Assembly: GCF_014279795.1 (NCBI RefSeq)
Contig: NZ_CP047945.1
Location: forward strand, 242,572-306,571
DNA: 64,000 nucleotides
Direction of reading: 5' to 3'
DNA from: Synechococcus sp. PROS-7-1
GTDB taxonomy: Bacteria; Cyanobacteriota; Cyanobacteriia; PCC-6307; Cyanobiaceae
Positions within the stretch are counted from its first letter, which is position 1, and every line of letters starts with the position of its first letter. The translations under genes and the position numbers were made by a program. Positions 18,873 to 30,441 of this stretch are shown here, piece by piece. The notes beneath the pieces are model-generated. The model saw nothing but the letters and a program-made list of their open reading frames with translations, was not told the DNA's origin and did not search any database.

Positions 18873-20020
18873 TGGCAGCCCCGAGGATCGCGTTTTGCAT
18901 TGATTCCCTCAAGCTGGGTGGTGCCGAGCGGGTGTTGCTGCGTTGGGCTGGTTGGTGTCAACAAGCGGGTTGGTCTGTGCTGGTGATCACCCGACAGCCA
19001 CCCCAGCGGGATGTGTACCCCGTGCCTGCTGGGGTGCAACGCCTTCAAGAACCTCCCTTGCCACGCCCTCTGGACCGGTTGGGCTGGCTGGCCTTCCCTT
19101 GGCGGGTGCTGCGCTTGCGGGGGCTTCTGCTGCAGCAGCAGTGCCGCTTGGCTGTTGGGATCACAACGCTGCCGGCGGTGAAGCTCTTGCTGGCCTGCAT
19201 CGGTTTGCCGGTTCGCTGCGTGGTGTCGGAACGCAACTATCCCCCGGCCAAACCCCCCCTTCTGCCTTGGCGCTGTCTGCGTCGTCTCACCTATCCATGG
19301 GCCGATCTGCATCTGGTGCAAACCCAGCGCACCGGCGCTTGGCTGCAGCGTCACTGCGGGGTGCGTCGCCAACTGCTGATGCCCAATCCTGTGCAGTGGC
19401 CTCTCCCTGATCGTGCGCCCCATGTGCTGCCGGAGTCTTGGCTGCCGCCCGATGCGCCGTTGGTGCTCGGAGCTGGCACGAAGGCGCACCAGAAGGGTTT
19501 TGATCGCTTGATGCCGGTGTTCGCAGCCCTGTCCGTCACCCATCCCCAGCTGCATCTCGCCCTGCCGGGTGTGCCCGAAGCGCCCTACCAGGGGCTCGAT
19601 CAGCAGAGCTGGCTGCGCACCATCCTCGGGCCTGATCCAACCTTGCAGCAGCGACTGCTTCTGCCGGGGATGGTGGGGTCGATGGCCTCCTGGTATGCGC
19701 GGGCCACGGTGTTCGTGCTTCCTTCGCGCTTCGAGGGATTCCCGAATGTGTTGTTGGAAGCGATGGCGGCGGGATGCGCCTGCGTGGCCAGCGACTGTCT
19801 CACCGGCCCTTCAGAGTTGATCGAGCACGGCGTGAATGGCCTGCTGATGCCCCATGAGGCCTCTACAGCTGACTGGGTAGCAGCGATCGATCAGCTTCTC
19901 GTTGACGCCGCGCGTCGCAGGCGCCTGGCTGCTGCCGCGATGGTCGTGCGTGAGCGATTCGCGCCCGATCGCCTCCGCCATGATTTTCTGGAGGCTCTGC
20001 GGCCACTGAGCGATGGATGA
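18872..20020 (+). CDS. Glycosyltransferase, GT4 family
   Basis: A 382-residue GT-B transferase. The N terminus has the Rossmann-like FCIDSLKLGGAERVLL, with the GGAE loop of GT4 enzymes. The donor site shows SRFEGFPNVLLEAMAAGCA (EX7E) and the preceding GAGTKAHQKGFD segment. It is similar to the next gene, sharing VVSERN and the EGxPNxLLEAMAAG block, so the two look like an old duplication. Its start overlaps the preceding stop by one base and its end overlaps the next gene by 8 bases. Sugar donor and acceptor are unknown. Confidence 0.88.
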   Translation: MAAPRIAFCIDSLKLGGAERVLLRWAGWCQQAGWSVLVITRQPPQRDVYPVPAGVQRLQEPPLPRPLDRLGWLAFPWRVLRLRGLLLQQQCRLAVGITTLPAVKLLLACIGLPVRCVVSERNYPPAKPPLLPWRCLRRLTYPWADLHLVQTQRTGAWLQRHCGVRRQLLMPNPVQWPLPDRAPHVLPESWLPPDAPLVLGAGTKAHQKGFDRLMPVFAALSVTHPQLHLALPGVPEAPYQGLDQQSWLRTILGPDPTLQQRLLLPGMVGSMASWYARATVFVLPSRFEGFPNVLLEAMAAGCACVASDCLTGPSELIEHGVNGLLMPHEASTADWVAAIDQLLVDAARRRRLAAAAMVVRERFAPDRLRHDFLEALRPLSDG

Positions 20021-21296
20021 TCTCTGGGTCGTATTGCCCCATCTCGGGGCCGGCGGGGCCCAGAAGGTTGGTCTTCTCGCTGCCGAACACTTCGCCTCCC
20101 AGGGCCTGCGGGTGCGGGTGTTGTCCCTGCGTCATGGTCATCCGATCAAGCACGCCCTGCCTGCGGGCGTCGAGGTGTTCGATCTCGGGCCGGATGAAGC
20201 GATCCTGCATCCCTGGTTGCGCGATGTCGCCGATCGCTCCCTATCGGCTCGGATGCGGCGCTTCAGCCTGGCGCAGGTGCTCAAAGTGCAGCGTGTCGCT
20301 TTGCGCCTGGCGATCATGCTGTGCTGGCCGCTGATCGAACGCCAGATGCATCCCCAGCGCAGCACCTGGGCGACGCGTCTGCTGATGCGGGGGATGCCCC
20401 GCCTGGCCGGGTATCGCTATGCCCGCCTGCGCCAGCTGGTTCAGCAACGTCAGCCCAAGCGCATCCTGTCGTTGCTTACCAAAACCAACGTTCTCTGCTG
20501 CGCGGCTGCCTGGGATCTTCCTCTGCATTTGGTGGTGTCAGAACGCAATGACCCGCGCCGTCAACAGCTGGAGCCGCTTTGGAGTCGGCTGCGCTCGGTG
20601 TTCTACCGCCGGGCCGACGTGGTGACGGCCAACACCCAAGGGGTGATTGATGCGTTGCAGGAGATGGGGGCCTGGCGACGGCTCGAGTTGCTGCCGAACC
20701 CCCTGCCCGCTGGGCTGGCCAGGCGGGATGTGGATCGCTCTCAGGTGCGCGAGCCCATGGTGCTGGCTGTGGCCCGTTTGGTCCCTCAGAAGGGACTGGA
20801 TCTGCTGTTGCAAGCTTTCGCAGCCCTGCCTGAGGCCTGCCGTTCGGGCTGGTGTGTGGTGTTGGTGGGGGATGGCCCGGAGCGGCAAGCGCTCACAGAA
20901 CAGGCGCGGCAGCTGGGAATCGCCGACGCGGTCACCTTTGCGGGCTTCCGGCCCGACCCGGTGAGCTTCATGCAACGTGCTGCGATCTTTGCCCTGCCCT
21001 CCCGCTTTGAGGGGATGCCCAACGCGTTGCTCGAGGCCATGGCAGCGGGGCTGCCCTCCGTGGTGAGTGATGCCTCACCCGGCCCACTGGAAATGGTGCG
21101 AGATGGGGTGCACGGATGCGTCGTGCCCAATGAGGATTGGCGCGCCTTTGCCGAGGCGTTGGAGCGTCTGATGTCCGACGCGGCGCTGCGGGACCGCCTG
21201 GGAGCAGCCGCTCGGGAGACCTTGTGCTCCCTCGATTGGGCTGTCGTGGAGCCCCACTGGCGCTCAGTGCTGGCCTTGCCAGATCAGGGCCCATGA
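20013..21296 (+). CDS. Glycosyltransferase, GT4 family
   Basis: A 427-residue GT-B transferase starting MDDLWVVLPHLGAGGAQKV, the usual GT4 opening loop. VARLVPQKGLDLLL precedes the donor site SRFEGMPNALLEAMAAG. It resembles the neighbouring 18872-20020 product over the central VVSERN block and the C-terminal domain, indicating paralogy. Start and stop overlap both neighbours (8 and 4 bases), consistent with one transcript. Specific function unknown. Confidence 0.88.
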   Translation: MDDLWVVLPHLGAGGAQKVGLLAAEHFASQGLRVRVLSLRHGHPIKHALPAGVEVFDLGPDEAILHPWLRDVADRSLSARMRRFSLAQVLKVQRVALRLAIMLCWPLIERQMHPQRSTWATRLLMRGMPRLAGYRYARLRQLVQQRQPKRILSLLTKTNVLCCAAAWDLPLHLVVSERNDPRRQQLEPLWSRLRSVFYRRADVVTANTQGVIDALQEMGAWRRLELLPNPLPAGLARRDVDRSQVREPMVLAVARLVPQKGLDLLLQAFAALPEACRSGWCVVLVGDGPERQALTEQARQLGIADAVTFAGFRPDPVSFMQRAAIFALPSRFEGMPNALLEAMAAGLPSVVSDASPGPLEMVRDGVHGCVVPNEDWRAFAEALERLMSDAALRDRLGAAARETLCSLDWAVVEPHWRSVLALPDQGP

Positions 21297-22441
21297 CGGC
21301 GCCATCCAGGCCTGATCGACTGTTGGTGCTGGCCCCGACGTGCCGGGCTGCCAGTGAAACCTTCATTCGCGCCAATCTGGAAGGACTTCCCTTTGCCATC
21401 ACGGCGTTCTTCGGTGATGAGCGCCCTCTGCGTAGCCCCTGGCGGCTGGTGTATGGCATCGCCATCCTGTTCAGTAAGGTTCTCACCCGCCTGCGCTGTC
21501 CGTGGCTGGCGACCTGGCCAGCCTCCTGGGTCACCTGGGCCCTCATTCACCGCTATCGGCCCGATGTCGTGCTGGTGGAGTTTGGGTTTGAAGCGGTGCG
21601 GGTAATGGAGGCCTGTGCCTGGACCGGGGTGCCCCTGGTGGTGCACTTCCGTGGTTCCGATGCATCCGCGAGGGATCGGCTGGGGATGTTGGAGGAGCGT
21701 TACCGACGGCTGATGCGCATTGCATCGGCTGTGATCGTGAAGTCCAGGCCCATGGCTGACACGTTGCTGGACCTGGGTGCTTCGCCCGATTGGTTGCTGA
21801 TCAGTCCGTCAGGCGCGAACAGTGCGCTGTTTCAGGGGAGCCGACCAGCGGCTGCTGATCCGGTGTTGCTGGCTGTGGGGCGGTTCGTGGAGAAGAAAGG
21901 ACCGCTGCACACGATCCGTTCTTTCGCGCAGCTGTGCCATCAGCCGATGACTTCAACGCCGAGGCTGCAGTTGTGGATGGTGGGCGACGGGCCCTTGCTG
22001 GCCGAAGCCCAAACGCTGGTGCGTTCCCTGGCGCTCACCCAGCAGGTGCGGTTGCTGGGCGTGCGATCGCAGGTTGAGGTTGCCGCGCTGATGCGTGAGG
22101 TGCGAGCGTTTGTTCAGCATTCCCTCGTGGCCTCGGATGGCGACAGCGAGGGAAGCCCCGTGGCCGTGATGGAAGCCCAGCTCAGTGGTCTGCCCGTGGT
22201 GGCCACTCGCCATGCCGGAATCCCCGATGTGGTGCTCGATGGTGAGAGCGGTTTTCTTGTTGATGAAGGTGATGAAAAGGCGATGGCCGCTGCCATGGCC
22301 CGGGTTGTGAACGATCCGGAGCTGGCGGCCCGTCTGGGAGACTGCGGGCGACGGCGGGTGCTTGCGGGTTTCACCGTTGACCATCACCTCCGCCAGGTGT
22401 CGGAGCTGTTGAAAAAGGTGATCGAGGCGTCCCGGCGATGA
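21293..22441 (+). CDS. Glycosyltransferase, GT4 family
   Basis: A 382-residue GT-B transferase beginning MTAPSRPDRLLVLAPT. SETFIRANL near residues 20-28 and HFRGSDAS near 120 match the colanic-acid/amylovoran-type GT4 branch. The donor site reads SDGDSEGSPVAVMEAQLSGLPVVAT, with the two glutamates of the EX7E motif. ATGA overlaps join it to genes on both sides. It probably adds one sugar to the same repeat unit as the preceding transferases. Confidence 0.88.
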   Translation: MTAPSRPDRLLVLAPTCRAASETFIRANLEGLPFAITAFFGDERPLRSPWRLVYGIAILFSKVLTRLRCPWLATWPASWVTWALIHRYRPDVVLVEFGFEAVRVMEACAWTGVPLVVHFRGSDASARDRLGMLEERYRRLMRIASAVIVKSRPMADTLLDLGASPDWLLISPSGANSALFQGSRPAAADPVLLAVGRFVEKKGPLHTIRSFAQLCHQPMTSTPRLQLWMVGDGPLLAEAQTLVRSLALTQQVRLLGVRSQVEVAALMREVRAFVQHSLVASDGDSEGSPVAVMEAQLSGLPVVATRHAGIPDVVLDGESGFLVDEGDEKAMAAAMARVVNDPELAARLGDCGRRRVLAGFTVDHHLRQVSELLKKVIEASRR

Positions 22442-23304
22442 CAAAGCTTCTGTTGATCCGTGGCCTTGGCCACAGCGGCACCACCATCCTCGATCTGGCC
22501 CTTGGTGCCCACCCGCAGATGGTTGGACTGGGCGAAGCGGCGCGCATCCTGGAGCGGCCTGCCGCGGCTGATGGTGATCGCGGTCCGGCTCGCTTGCGCG
22601 GGGAGCTGCGTTTCGAACGTCGCTGTACCTGTGGGGCGGTGGCCGCCGAGTGTCCTGTCTGGGGGCCGCTCCTGGAGTGGCTTCCTGCCCATGACCACTG
22701 GTCTTTGGCGGCCAAGATGCATCGTCTTTTTGAGGGGCTTGAGCGGGTGCGGGACCCGCAGCAGGCGCCTCCGGCCTGGGTGGTGGATTCCTACCAGGAC
22801 GATTTCATCCTCCCGTTCGTGCAGGATCCCAAGCTTGAAATCCGCATCGTGCATCTCACCCGCGACGTGCGCTCCTGGGTGCATTCCCGGGCGCGCCGCG
22901 GGCGAGAGCAGGGCCGTTGGCTGCCGGGTCTGCGCCCGGCACTGCGCTGGTGCCGCACGAATGCCCGCCACGATCGCCTGTTGCAGCGCGGTCCCCATTC
23001 GGTGCTGCGGGTGGGATACGAAGAACTAGCCCTTGAGCCTGAGGCCACCCTCAAGCGTTTGTGCCGTTGGCTGGATCTCGACTTCTCGGAGCAGATGCTG
23101 CAGCCAGGCTCTTTCAGCCAAAGCCATGTGCTGTCAGGCAATCGCATGCGCTTTGACCCTGAGCGCAGTGCTGCCATTCGCTACGACAATGCCTGGATGG
23201 CGAGGCCCTCTGGGGTTGCGGAGCTGGCGCTCGGTGTTCCCTGGGTGGCTGAGCTCAATCGCCGGCTTGTTTATTCCGCAGTGGGCAGCGCCCGAAAGCG
23301 ATAA
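22438..23304 (+). CDS. Sulfotransferase family protein
   Basis: A 288-residue PAPS-dependent sulfotransferase-like protein. The N-terminal GLGHSGTTILDLALGAHP is the 5'-phosphosulfate loop. LTRDVRSWVHSRAR near residues 140-153 supplies the 3'-phosphate-binding Arg and Ser, and GYEELALEPEATLKRLC is the family's later helix. The CTCGAVAAECPVW segment contributes a small cysteine cluster seen in this subfamily. As the last gene of the 13.7-23.3 kb run it suggests that the polysaccharide or lipid product is sulfated. Its 3' end overlaps the convergent membrane protein gene by 34 bases. Confidence 0.85.
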   Translation: MTKLLLIRGLGHSGTTILDLALGAHPQMVGLGEAARILERPAAADGDRGPARLRGELRFERRCTCGAVAAECPVWGPLLEWLPAHDHWSLAAKMHRLFEGLERVRDPQQAPPAWVVDSYQDDFILPFVQDPKLEIRIVHLTRDVRSWVHSRARRGREQGRWLPGLRPALRWCRTNARHDRLLQRGPHSVLRVGYEELALEPEATLKRLCRWLDLDFSEQMLQPGSFSQSHVLSGNRMRFDPERSAAIRYDNAWMARPSGVAELALGVPWVAELNRRLVYSAVGSARKR

Positions 23305-25112
23305 ATCCGTCCATTGCGGACGCGGTCGCTGTAGCGATACACCTCCTCGTAGTCGTTGAGGGTGTCGCCGAGGAATCCCAGCCCGCCCTTGTCGATGTTG
23401 ATCAACAGATCGCCGGCTTTGGGCTGGTAGTCGGAGCCTTTGTTGATCCCATCCACAACGCTGTAGCGGCGGGTGTCGGGATCCAAGTACACCAGGCGGT
23501 CGTAATGAAAGCGATCGAGATGGCGATTGCGACGAAACCACGATTTTGTGTAGATCACATTCACATCGCGACCGCTGCGTCTGGTGTCTCGGGTGATGGT
23601 TTCAATGCGCTTCACCGTTTGCAGCCAGGACGCCTGTTTGGTTTTCAGGTTGACGACGCGCTCGAGAAAGTTGTCGTCAACCTGGTGTTCTACGGCAATG
23701 AATCCTGCGCAACCGACGACCCCTGCCAAGGCTGTGGCGCCAGCGCTTCCTAGGCGGCGAGAGAGCCTGGGTGCGATCCAGGCGGTCCAGGCAAAGGCCA
23801 GGTCCAGCACGGCGACCAGCTGCACCGGAAGCGCCATGTAACTGTTGCCCTCGTATCCCACCAGAACGTAAAGCGCGCCTGCGTACAGCACAGCGCCGCT
23901 GGTGAGTCCATCCAGCAGCTGGATGGATCCTCCATGCCGTAGCAGGGTGCTGATGCGGACCACCAGATAGGTGAGCGGAATCCACAGACGAGGATCCGCG
24001 GAGAGCTGGTAGATGTCGTTGGAGCTGTAAGCCGTTTTGCCGTGGTACAGGCTTGGCAGATAACTGAGGTAGACGTACGCCAGAACGACCACGACCAGCA
24101 AGCTGCTGATCCAGAGCTCCAGCTGGTAAGACCGCAACCAGCGACCGATCCAGGCCATCCGGGTCGGGCGCTGCAGCGCGGCCAGCGTTAGGGCTGGTCG
24201 TCCCTCAATCCGTCCAGCTGCTCCAGCGATCAGCGTGACCAGCGCTGGTGTGACAAACAGCAGCACGGCGATCTCCTTGAAAAAGAGCCCGATCAGGGCC
24301 CAGATCAAGGTGAGTGCCTGGCTGCGCCGATCGCCGCTTTGCAGCGCATCGAAGTAACAAACGCTGAACGCCATCAGGCACAGCGTGAGCATGCGCTCGG
24401 CGTAGATCAGCTGAAAGAAGGCAAAGCCAGTGGATGGTGCCGACAGCATCAGGAGGCTGATCATCAGCAGCAGAGCCTTGGCTGGAGGCCCCGGGCTCAG
24501 GCGCTGGATCAGGCGATGGGCCAAGACGACGATGGCGAGCAGTTCAGCGGCGCTCACCAGCATCCAGACCTTCACGTAGGCCGTGAACCAGCTCAGAACA
24601 TGCAGATCCTGGTGGGCCAGGGGGAAGAAGCGGTAGTCGTTGCGCAGCATCGTTTCCGAGATGAACTCGTAGCGGACGCTGAAGTTGTCGAGAAGTTTGT
24701 GGTCGATGATGCCGTCGTACCAGCCCACCAGCTCTGGAAACAACCAGTGGGTGCCGTTGACCATCGCCACGGTGTAGGCGATGAACAGCAGCAGTACGAC
24801 GGGGTGCTCACGACCGAAGCTGAGCAATTGCCGATGCCATGGTCTGCCTGTGGGTGGCCGTTGGGGGTCACGGCGGCTGAACCAGAGCAACCCCACAACC
24901 ACCAATCCCAGCAGGGCCAGTCCCAGATCGTGGGAGGTGCGGTTGTAGTGATAGAGGAGGTCTCGGCCTTCGCTGCTGCGCGGGGAAGGCAGGGAGTTCA
25001 ACGACCGCAGCAGCCATAGCCAGGCCACCAGGGCTGCGGCGCCCAGGGCACTGCAGAGGCCGAACATCCAGGCCCACCGCTGACGACGCCGTTGAACGAG
25101 GCTCTGAAACAT
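23271..25112 (-). CDS. Polytopic membrane protein, paralog A (possible GT-C transferase)
   Basis: A 613-residue protein with roughly 11-12 hydrophobic helices and a C-terminal soluble domain of about 130 residues. It is a clear paralog of the next gene: both share YTxAMVxGTxWxxPEL, FRFFPLAHQDLHxLSWFT-type and VVDGxNxGxxYQP segments in the same order. The extracytoplasmic loop with HQDLH and conserved Trp/His recalls GT-C lipid-sugar transferases, but I see no decisive catalytic motif. The final 34 bases overlap the sulfotransferase gene. A function in surface glycan assembly is inferred from context. Confidence 0.8.
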   Translation of the reverse strand: MFQSLVQRRRQRWAWMFGLCSALGAAALVAWLWLLRSLNSLPSPRSSEGRDLLYHYNRTSHDLGLALLGLVVVGLLWFSRRDPQRPPTGRPWHRQLLSFGREHPVVLLLFIAYTVAMVNGTHWLFPELVGWYDGIIDHKLLDNFSVRYEFISETMLRNDYRFFPLAHQDLHVLSWFTAYVKVWMLVSAAELLAIVVLAHRLIQRLSPGPPAKALLLMISLLMLSAPSTGFAFFQLIYAERMLTLCLMAFSVCYFDALQSGDRRSQALTLIWALIGLFFKEIAVLLFVTPALVTLIAGAAGRIEGRPALTLAALQRPTRMAWIGRWLRSYQLELWISSLLVVVVLAYVYLSYLPSLYHGKTAYSSNDIYQLSADPRLWIPLTYLVVRISTLLRHGGSIQLLDGLTSGAVLYAGALYVLVGYEGNSYMALPVQLVAVLDLAFAWTAWIAPRLSRRLGSAGATALAGVVGCAGFIAVEHQVDDNFLERVVNLKTKQASWLQTVKRIETITRDTRRSGRDVNVIYTKSWFRRNRHLDRFHYDRLVYLDPDTRRYSVVDGINKGSDYQPKAGDLLINIDKGGLGFLGDTLNDYEEVYRYSDRVRNGRIYRFRALPTAE

Positions 25113-25124
25113 GATTTGCGCTCT

Positions 25125-27610
<2,486 letters not shown>

Positions 27611-27662
27611 CTAGGCCTCGTGCTGGAGCGGGCCGTAATCTGCGCCCAGATCTGGCCAGCCG

Positions 27663-28379
27663 GTGACAACCCTCGCTCCGATTCCGATCTTCATCGGTTA
27701 CGACCCGCGTGAGCGGGCTGCCACCAATGTGCTGATCGACAGCCTGTACCAGCACAGCTCCTCAACACTGGCGATCACGCCCCTGGTGACCCCCCAGCTG
27801 GAGGCTCAGGGGTTGTACCGGCGCCAGCGGGACCCCAAACAGAGCACAGCCTTTTCCTTCTCCCGCTTTTTGGTGCCCCATTTGATGGGATACGAGGGCT
27901 GGGCGCTGTTCATGGACTGCGACATGCTCTGCCGTGGGGATATCAAGCAGCTCTGGGATCAGCGGGATGACCGCTATGTGGCGATGTGTGTGCAGCACGA
28001 GCACGTGCCCGGTGAAACGGTGAAATTTCTGGGTGAAGTGCAAAGCGCTTACCCCAAGAAAAACTGGAGTTCGTTGATGCTGCTCAACTGCAGCCGTTGC
28101 ACCAAGCTCAGCTTGGACTACGTGAACACGGCCAGCGGCTTGGAGCTGCACCGCTTCCACTGGCTGGAGGGCGATCATGAGATTGGCGCTCTGGATGGGG
28201 GGTGGAATCATCTGGTGGATGTGCAGGCGCCACCAAAGGCGGCAGCCCAGGAGGGTGGTCCGCGCCTGCTTCACTGGACCCTGGGCGGCCCCTGGTTCCG
28301 GGAGCAGCGCACGATGGGTGGTCCGCTTGCGGCTGAATGGTTCGCGGCCCGTGATGACGCCATGAAGCTCTGGGACTGA
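27663..28379 (+). CDS. GT8-like glycosyltransferase
   Basis: A 238-residue putative GT-A transferase of the GT8-like type. The N terminus IPIFIGYDPRERAATNVLIDSL is characteristic, followed by the metal-binding FMDCDMLCRGDI (a DxD-type motif) near residues 83-94, and a late LHWTLGGPWF segment with the family's His and Gly. It starts at GTG 27663, divergent from kdsA, and its stop overlaps the kdsB ATG. Its place within the KDO gene set suggests a glycan role; donor and acceptor are unknown. Confidence 0.72.
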   Translation: MTTLAPIPIFIGYDPRERAATNVLIDSLYQHSSSTLAITPLVTPQLEAQGLYRRQRDPKQSTAFSFSRFLVPHLMGYEGWALFMDCDMLCRGDIKQLWDQRDDRYVAMCVQHEHVPGETVKFLGEVQSAYPKKNWSSLMLLNCSRCTKLSLDYVNTASGLELHRFHWLEGDHEIGALDGGWNHLVDVQAPPKAAAQEGGPRLLHWTLGGPWFREQRTMGGPLAAEWFAARDDAMKLWD

Positions 28380-29191
28380 TGGCGATTCAGCGTTCTGTGG
28401 TGGCGGTGCCGGCCCGCCTGGCCTCCTCCCGCTTGCCCGAGAAGGTGTTGGCTGACATCGGCGGTAAGCCGATGATCCAGCGGGTGCTGGAACGCTGTGC
28501 CCAGGCCGCTGGGCCTGCAGCCGTGGTGCTCTGCACGGACAGTTCCCGGCTGCAGCAGCTGGCGCAGGGGTGGGGCTTTCCGGTGCTGATGACGGCGGAG
28601 TCCTGCAGCTCCGGCAGCGAGCGCATCGCCTCTGTGGCTGACCAGCTGGTGGCGCTGGCCTGGGACGAACAGGCCGATGCATGGGACTCGGCTCAGAGGG
28701 CGCACAGGCTGTTGAGCACGGCGGTGATCAATGTGCAGGGAGACCAGCCTTTTCTCGATCCCGCCGTGGTCACGGCGATGGTTGAGGAATTCGGGCGGCG
28801 TGAGCCGGTGCCTGCTGTGGTGACACCGATCTACCGCTTAACTGCGAACACCATCCACAATCCGGCTGTGGTGAAGACTCTGGTGGCCCACGACGGCCGG
28901 GCGCTGTATTTCTCCCGTTCCGCGATCCCCCACGTTCGCGATGTCGATCCCGCCGACTGGCATCGCCATGCGCCGTACTGGGGCCATGTGGGCATGTACG
29001 GCTTCCGCGCCGATGTGCTGGCCCAATGGGGTCAGCTGCCGGCTTCTCCCCTTGAGGATCTGGAGCGCCTGGAGCAGCTGCGCCTGATCGAAGCCGGTCA
29101 CACGATCGCCACCTTCAGCGTGGAGGGAACGTCGTTGTCGGTGGATACACCGGAGCAGCTGGAGGAGGCGCGCCGCATGGCTCGGACCTAG
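28379..29191 (+). CDS. kdsB: 3-deoxy-manno-octulosonate cytidylyltransferase (CMP-KDO synthetase)
   Basis: A 270-residue cytoplasmic nucleotidyltransferase activating KDO with CTP to CMP-KDO. Landmarks: VPARLASSRLPEKVLADIGGKPM at the N terminus, INVQGDQPFLDPAVV near residues 118-132, and YFSRSAIPHVRD with the following GHVGMYGFR. The insert between residues 85 and 115 is a little longer than in enteric enzymes. It overlaps the GT8-like stop and is followed after 2 bases by the CCA enzyme gene. Confidence 0.95.
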   Translation: MAIQRSVVAVPARLASSRLPEKVLADIGGKPMIQRVLERCAQAAGPAAVVLCTDSSRLQQLAQGWGFPVLMTAESCSSGSERIASVADQLVALAWDEQADAWDSAQRAHRLLSTAVINVQGDQPFLDPAVVTAMVEEFGRREPVPAVVTPIYRLTANTIHNPAVVKTLVAHDGRALYFSRSAIPHVRDVDPADWHRHAPYWGHVGMYGFRADVLAQWGQLPASPLEDLERLEQLRLIEAGHTIATFSVEGTSLSVDTPEQLEEARRMART

Positions 29192-29193
29192 CG

Positions 29194-30441
29194 ATGGGCG
29201 CGATCCCTCGCCTCGCGCTTCCAGGCATTCCCCCGGAACTGACGCCTGCCCTTGCCGAGCAGGTGCGGCTTCAGGGCCACGGTCGCTTGGCGTTGGTGGG
29301 AGGTGCCGTTCGTGATGCCCTCCGGCATCAACTCCACGGTGCGTCCTGGCAGGGGCTGCCGGACCTCGACCTGGTGCTGGAGGGATCCTGTTCCGCTGTG
29401 GCCCTTGGTTTGCAGCAACGGCTCGGCACTGAACGGGTGTCGTGGTTGCAGCTGCATGAGCGCTTCGGCACGGCGGAACTAAGGCTGGATGGGGTGCTGA
29501 TCGATCTGGCTGGTGCCCGCCAGGAGCGCTACCCCGCTCCTGGTGAGAACCCCGTGGTGCAGCCAGGACCTCTCGAAGACGATCTTTCGCGCCGGGATTT
29601 CACGGTGAATGCCATGGCGTTGGTGATCCGGGCTGATGGCAGTCAGCAGCTGCTCGATCCCCATGGCGGACTCGACCACCTGGCGTCACGGCAGTTGGTG
29701 TTTCTGCATGAAGCCAGCGTTGCTGATGACCCGACCCGTGTGATCCGGGCTGCCCGTTATGGCGCCCGGCTTGGATTCGATCTGGATTCGGGATCCTTGC
29801 AGCAGCTGAAGACCACGCTGGAGCGCTGGCCCTGGGCCTGGCGGCACGGCGATGCTGGGGATGGAGTGCCCCCGGCCTTGGGCACGCGCCTGCGCATGGA
29901 GCTGGATCTGCTCCTGGAGCGGGAACCCTGGCCCCGGGCTCTGACCCTGCTGCAGAAATGGTCGGCGCTGCCTTTGTTGGATCCGCTGTTGCAGCACGAG
30001 GTCAAGCTCAGCCGCAGACTGCGGCGGGCGGCCCGCCTGCAACTGCCGTTGCTGAGCGCCTTGATCGCCGCGGCTGGGGAACCCGTCGCTCTGGCCCAGA
30101 GGCTGCAGATTCCGATTCAGCAGCTGCGCTGGCTGGAGCAGCTGCAAGAGCTGCGGCAGTGGTTGGAGCAGGAGGTGTTGCCCCAGCCATGGCCGCAGTG
30201 GGGTGCGCGGGAGTGGACGGCGCGCCTGGAACGGGCCAACTGGCCGGCGCCGGTGGTGGCTCTAGCCGCTGTGGAAGCCCCACCCTGCTGGCGTCCGTTG
30301 CTGCGTTGGTGGGGGCGCTGGCGGCATGCCACCGCCGCGGTCAGCGCCAAAGACTTGATCGCCCAGGGCCTCCAACCCGGACCGCTGTTGGGGGAGGCCC
30401 TGCGCCGTTCCAGGGATCAGGTGCTGGAGGGACTGCGATGA
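29194..30441 (+). CDS. tRNA CCA nucleotidyltransferase / poly(A) polymerase family
   Basis: A 415-residue nucleotidyltransferase that adds or repairs CCA at tRNA 3' ends. The head domain reads LVGGAVRDAL with the catalytic LPDLDLVLEG acidic pair, then RRDFTVNAMAL and DPTRVIRAARYGARLGF, the conserved neck motif. The C-terminal part is helical and Leu/Arg-rich and diverges from the enteric enzyme. Some cyanobacteria split CC- and A-adding activities between two enzymes, so this could be one half; sequence alone does not decide. Its stop overlaps the next ATG by 4 bases. Confidence 0.88.
   Translation: MGAIPRLALPGIPPELTPALAEQVRLQGHGRLALVGGAVRDALRHQLHGASWQGLPDLDLVLEGSCSAVALGLQQRLGTERVSWLQLHERFGTAELRLDGVLIDLAGARQERYPAPGENPVVQPGPLEDDLSRRDFTVNAMALVIRADGSQQLLDPHGGLDHLASRQLVFLHEASVADDPTRVIRAARYGARLGFDLDSGSLQQLKTTLERWPWAWRHGDAGDGVPPALGTRLRMELDLLLEREPWPRALTLLQKWSALPLLDPLLQHEVKLSRRLRRAARLQLPLLSALIAAAGEPVALAQRLQIPIQQLRWLEQLQELRQWLEQEVLPQPWPQWGAREWTARLERANWPAPVVALAAVEAPPCWRPLLRWWGRWRHATAAVSAKDLIAQGLQPGPLLGEALRRSRDQVLEGLR

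Noticed and set aside
29958..30437. 160-codon N-terminal extension of the GT-C protein
   Set aside because: The extension overlaps the CCA-enzyme gene out of frame and is Ala/Gly/Arg-rich; the ATG at 30438 starts a normal membrane protein.
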